A stretch of DNA of 51,212 nucleotides, from contig DWWH01000003.1 in assembly GCA_019119815.1 (NCBI GenBank), positions 1 to 51,212 on the forward strand. Reading direction: 5' to 3'. A model generated the notes under the pieces. The model was not told where the DNA came from. It made no database searches and was given only the letters and a program-made list of their open reading frames with translations. Of the stretch, positions 50,169 to 51,212 are shown in pieces (within the stretch, counting starts at the first letter, position 1; each line of letters begins with the position of its first letter). The stretch is from Candidatus Eisenbergiella intestinipullorum. GTDB taxonomy: Bacteria > Bacillota > Clostridia > Lachnospirales > Lachnospiraceae. A program made the translations under genes and the position numbers.

Positions 50169-50246
50169 CTGCGGTTCACTCCGCACCATTCGCAAAGCCG
50201 CGCTTCGCTGCTTCGCAGCCGGGATCCATCGCCTTTGGCGATGGAA
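50168..50246 (+). repeat. Cluster of perfect hairpins after the GT-C-like gene
   Basis: TGCGG/CCGCA at about 50171-50186, and TCCATCGCC (50226-50234) with GGCGATGGA (50238-50246) around a TTT loop. The same 3-base-loop style (CC-TTT-GG) occurs in the GH2 leader. There is no U-tract. The stretch 50247-50350 holds an A-rich end and no gene. Confidence 0.45.
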
Positions 50247-50354
50247 TGCTCCTAAGACCGGCACGTAAGAAAAGCGTTACGGCCCGAATCCGGCCCCACC
50301 GCCGCAGACCTGGCTGAGTAGTAACAGAAAAACAAAAAAAAAGAAAAAAAGTTG

Positions 50355-50383
50355 TTGACACTTCGGAACCTCCATGCTATACT
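50355..50383 (+). promoter_or_regulatory. Promoter of tRNA-Thr(GGT)
   Basis: TTGACA (50355-50360), 17-base spacer, TATACT (50378-50383), an excellent sigma-A promoter. Confidence 0.88.
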
Positions 50384-50423
50384 AACATTCGTTGACAGCG
50401 CAAAACGCTGAAAACAAAGAAAC

Positions 50424-50496
50424 GCTGCTGTGGCTCAGTCGGTAGAGCGTCGCCTTGGTAAGGCGGAGGTCACGGGTCCGATTCCCGTCAGCAGCT
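50424..50496 (+). tRNA. tRNA-Thr (anticodon GGT)
   Basis: 73 bases. Acceptor GCTGCTG/CAGCAGC with discriminator T, anticodon stem TCGCC/GGCGG around TTGGTAA (anticodon GGT), T-arm GGGTCCGATTCCC. CCA not encoded. An integrase remnant starts 17 bases beyond its 3' end. Confidence 0.95.
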
Positions 50497-50499
50497 TGC

Positions 50500-50533
50500 A
50501 AAAGTCCCTGATTTACAGGGACTTTTCTTTTTT
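50500..50533 (+). terminator. Terminator of tRNA-Thr
   Basis: AAAAGTCCCTG (50500-50510) pairs with CAGGGACTTTT (50516-50526), then CTTTTTTG. The stop codon of the integrase remnant (minus strand, 50513-50515) falls in the hairpin loop. Confidence 0.88.
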
Positions 50534-50719
50534 GTGTTGCATTTCGTGTTGCATATTTTTAAAATAGGCATTCGTCTGATCTGCAAATTTCTGTTGATAA
50601 TCATCAAGTGTATTCCGATAGATCGCTTTCAACACAGCGTCACTTCCCCAGCCCCCGCGCCGCATGATATATTGGTCCGGGATTCCGATGGCATGCATAA
50701 TGGAAGCCGAATAGTGCCC
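50513..50719 (-). pseudogene. Tyrosine recombinase (integrase), C-terminal remnant
   Basis: About 68 residues reading GHYSASIMHAIGIPDQYIM, then RRGGWGSDAVLKAIYRNTLD and a charged tail. This is the end of a phage- or ICE-type integrase: the segment after the usual HDLRH box, and the nucleophile Tyr in LKAIYRNT. Everything upstream of the GHYSAS codons is lost; a TAA at 50722-50720 is followed by unrelated sequence, so the break is at about 50719. Its location beside the tRNA-Thr 3' end is the usual one for an integrated element. It is not functional. Confidence 0.8.
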
Positions 50720-50725
50720 TTACGG

Positions 50726-50790
50726 TATAATAAAGACAAACGGAAAAACCCAGTGTTTTCAAGGGTTTCAGCGTTTGTCGTTGCCTATTC
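50726..50790. repeat. Nested inverted repeats at the remnant boundary
   Basis: GACAAACG at about 50734-50741 pairs with CGTTTGTC (about 50772-50779), enclosing AAACCC/GGGTTT. It begins right after the integrase break and may belong to the end of the inserted element. The rest of 50790-50960 contains another hairpin (CAGCGGT/ACCGCTG, about 50876-50908) and no gene. Confidence 0.4.
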
Positions 50791-50976
50791 AATTCCTTTT
50801 CCAACCTTGCTAGTCAACGAAAAATCTGTCGAATGATGGGAGGTGTTACCTAAAAGACAAAATTGAATATTACAGCAGCGGTGCGGTATTTTACCGGACC
50901 GCTGTTTGTCAGGGCGTTTCATCTGATCTGATGGGCGCTCTTTTTTTGCGCTCATTTTCAGAAGGAGGAAATTCAC

Positions 50977-51212
50977 ATGGAACTTAACGAAGAAGAAAAA
51001 AGGCAGTTGTTTCAGGTTGACGGCGACTGCCAGGCCAAAGTGCTGGATGAATTGTATATGACAGCCCGTTTTACCCGTAACCCGGAGCAGCGTGATATGG
51101 TGCGGGGCCTCATGGCAAAGCTGCGGGTTCTGTCGGATGAACAGTGCATGGATCTGGTGAAGGACATCCAGAAGAATTATCATCTGCCTTACCCTCGCAC
51201 TATGGGCGAGCG
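50977..51212 (+). CDS. Small mobile-region protein, cut by the window end
   Basis: 78 complete codons from ATG 50977, with GAAGGAGGA at 50961-50969; the reading frame is still open at the window edge. The product starts MELNEEEKRQLFQVDGDCQA and continues with TARFTRNPEQRDMVRGLMAK, DEQCMDLVKDIQKNYHLP. It looks like small helical proteins carried by conjugative elements of Clostridia, but I cannot name a family. Its codon use is less GC-biased at third positions than the chromosomal genes to the left. Confidence 0.6.
   Translation, partial: MELNEEEKRQLFQVDGDCQAKVLDELYMTARFTRNPEQRDMVRGLMAKLRVLSDEQCMDLVKDIQKNYHLPYPRTMGE

Noticed and set aside
46734..50264. 1176-codon minus-strand frame across the ABC exporter and GT-C-like genes
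   Set aside because: Shadow frame: it spans several real plus-strand genes with clear motifs and is full of His/Arg/Gly/Gln, with no domain or initiation signal.

Overview
The window looks like a chromosomal segment of a GC-rich gut Firmicute, most likely a Lachnospiraceae-type Clostridium relative. The grounds are the family mix (LplB/YtcP-type sugar permeases without their own ATPase, DUF4317, DUF6320-like, PadR-DUF1700-DUF4097-PspC, a CD3324-like protein, a CsoR/CopA pair), strong GGAGG ribosome binding sites, sigma-A promoters of the TTGACA-17-TATAAT kind, and tRNA genes without encoded CCA. No rRNA, CRISPR array or intact transposase is visible.

Layout. 1-5.3 kb: a glycoside hydrolase and a carbohydrate ABC uptake operon whose binding lipoprotein carries an in-frame stop codon. 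5.4-5.9 kb: an AbrB-type antitoxin with a 23-residue toxin stub. 6.0-8.9 kb (minus): a P2-type cation ATPase behind a yybP-ykoY (manganese) riboswitch and two successive terminators. 8.9-12.9 kb: a GH2 enzyme divergent from an AraC regulator, a small membrane protein and a DUF1349 protein. 13.1-16.5 kb (minus): csoR-copA with two CsoR-type operators. 16.6-25.3 kb: a CD3324-like regulator, a methyltransferase, a GH51 arabinofuranosidase, an anchored hydrolase, a lipoprotein, a Y-family polymerase and an AraC regulator. 25.4-31.4 kb: two identical tRNA-Leu(CAG) genes flanking a GH38 mannosidase and an acyltransferase-like/DUF6320 pair, then tRNA-Leu(AAG). 31.7-35.6 kb: a cysteine-rich protein of unknown function, an HSL-type esterase, a lipoprotein and a VOC protein. 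35.8-38.8 kb: an envelope-stress-like operon. 38.9-44.0 kb: a flavin reductase-histidine kinase operon facing an operon for a vitamin B6-type ECF S component, pyridoxamine kinase, DUF4317 and a KdpE-like response regulator. 44.2-50.2 kb: MarR plus a heterodimeric ABC exporter and a GT-C-like membrane protein. 50.4 kb to the end: tRNA-Thr(GGT) used as an integration site, an integrase remnant and the first gene of a mobile region.

The most unusual signal is not a protein. Several genes have long leaders made of consecutive perfect hairpins directly upstream of a GGAGG-N5-ATG start. Two copies (1-131 and 20661-20789) share a conserved frame and conserved loops, but two of their stems have unrelated sequences that still pair perfectly. 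A third, decayed copy lies between padR and the DUF1700 gene, and shorter versions of the start-proximal part occur at 4421, 37261 and 44286. In two leaders the ribosome-binding segment is duplicated on either side of the hairpins, as if a hairpin cassette had been inserted into the translation start region. This looks like a dispersed, structure-conserving leader element and is the best candidate here for something undescribed.

How the genes work together: the glycosidases (MGH1-like, GH2, GH51, GH38), the sugar ABC permeases and the two AraC regulators point to use of plant- or host-derived oligosaccharides. Metal homeostasis is covered by a Mn-sensing riboswitch with a P2 ATPase and by CsoR/CopA for copper.
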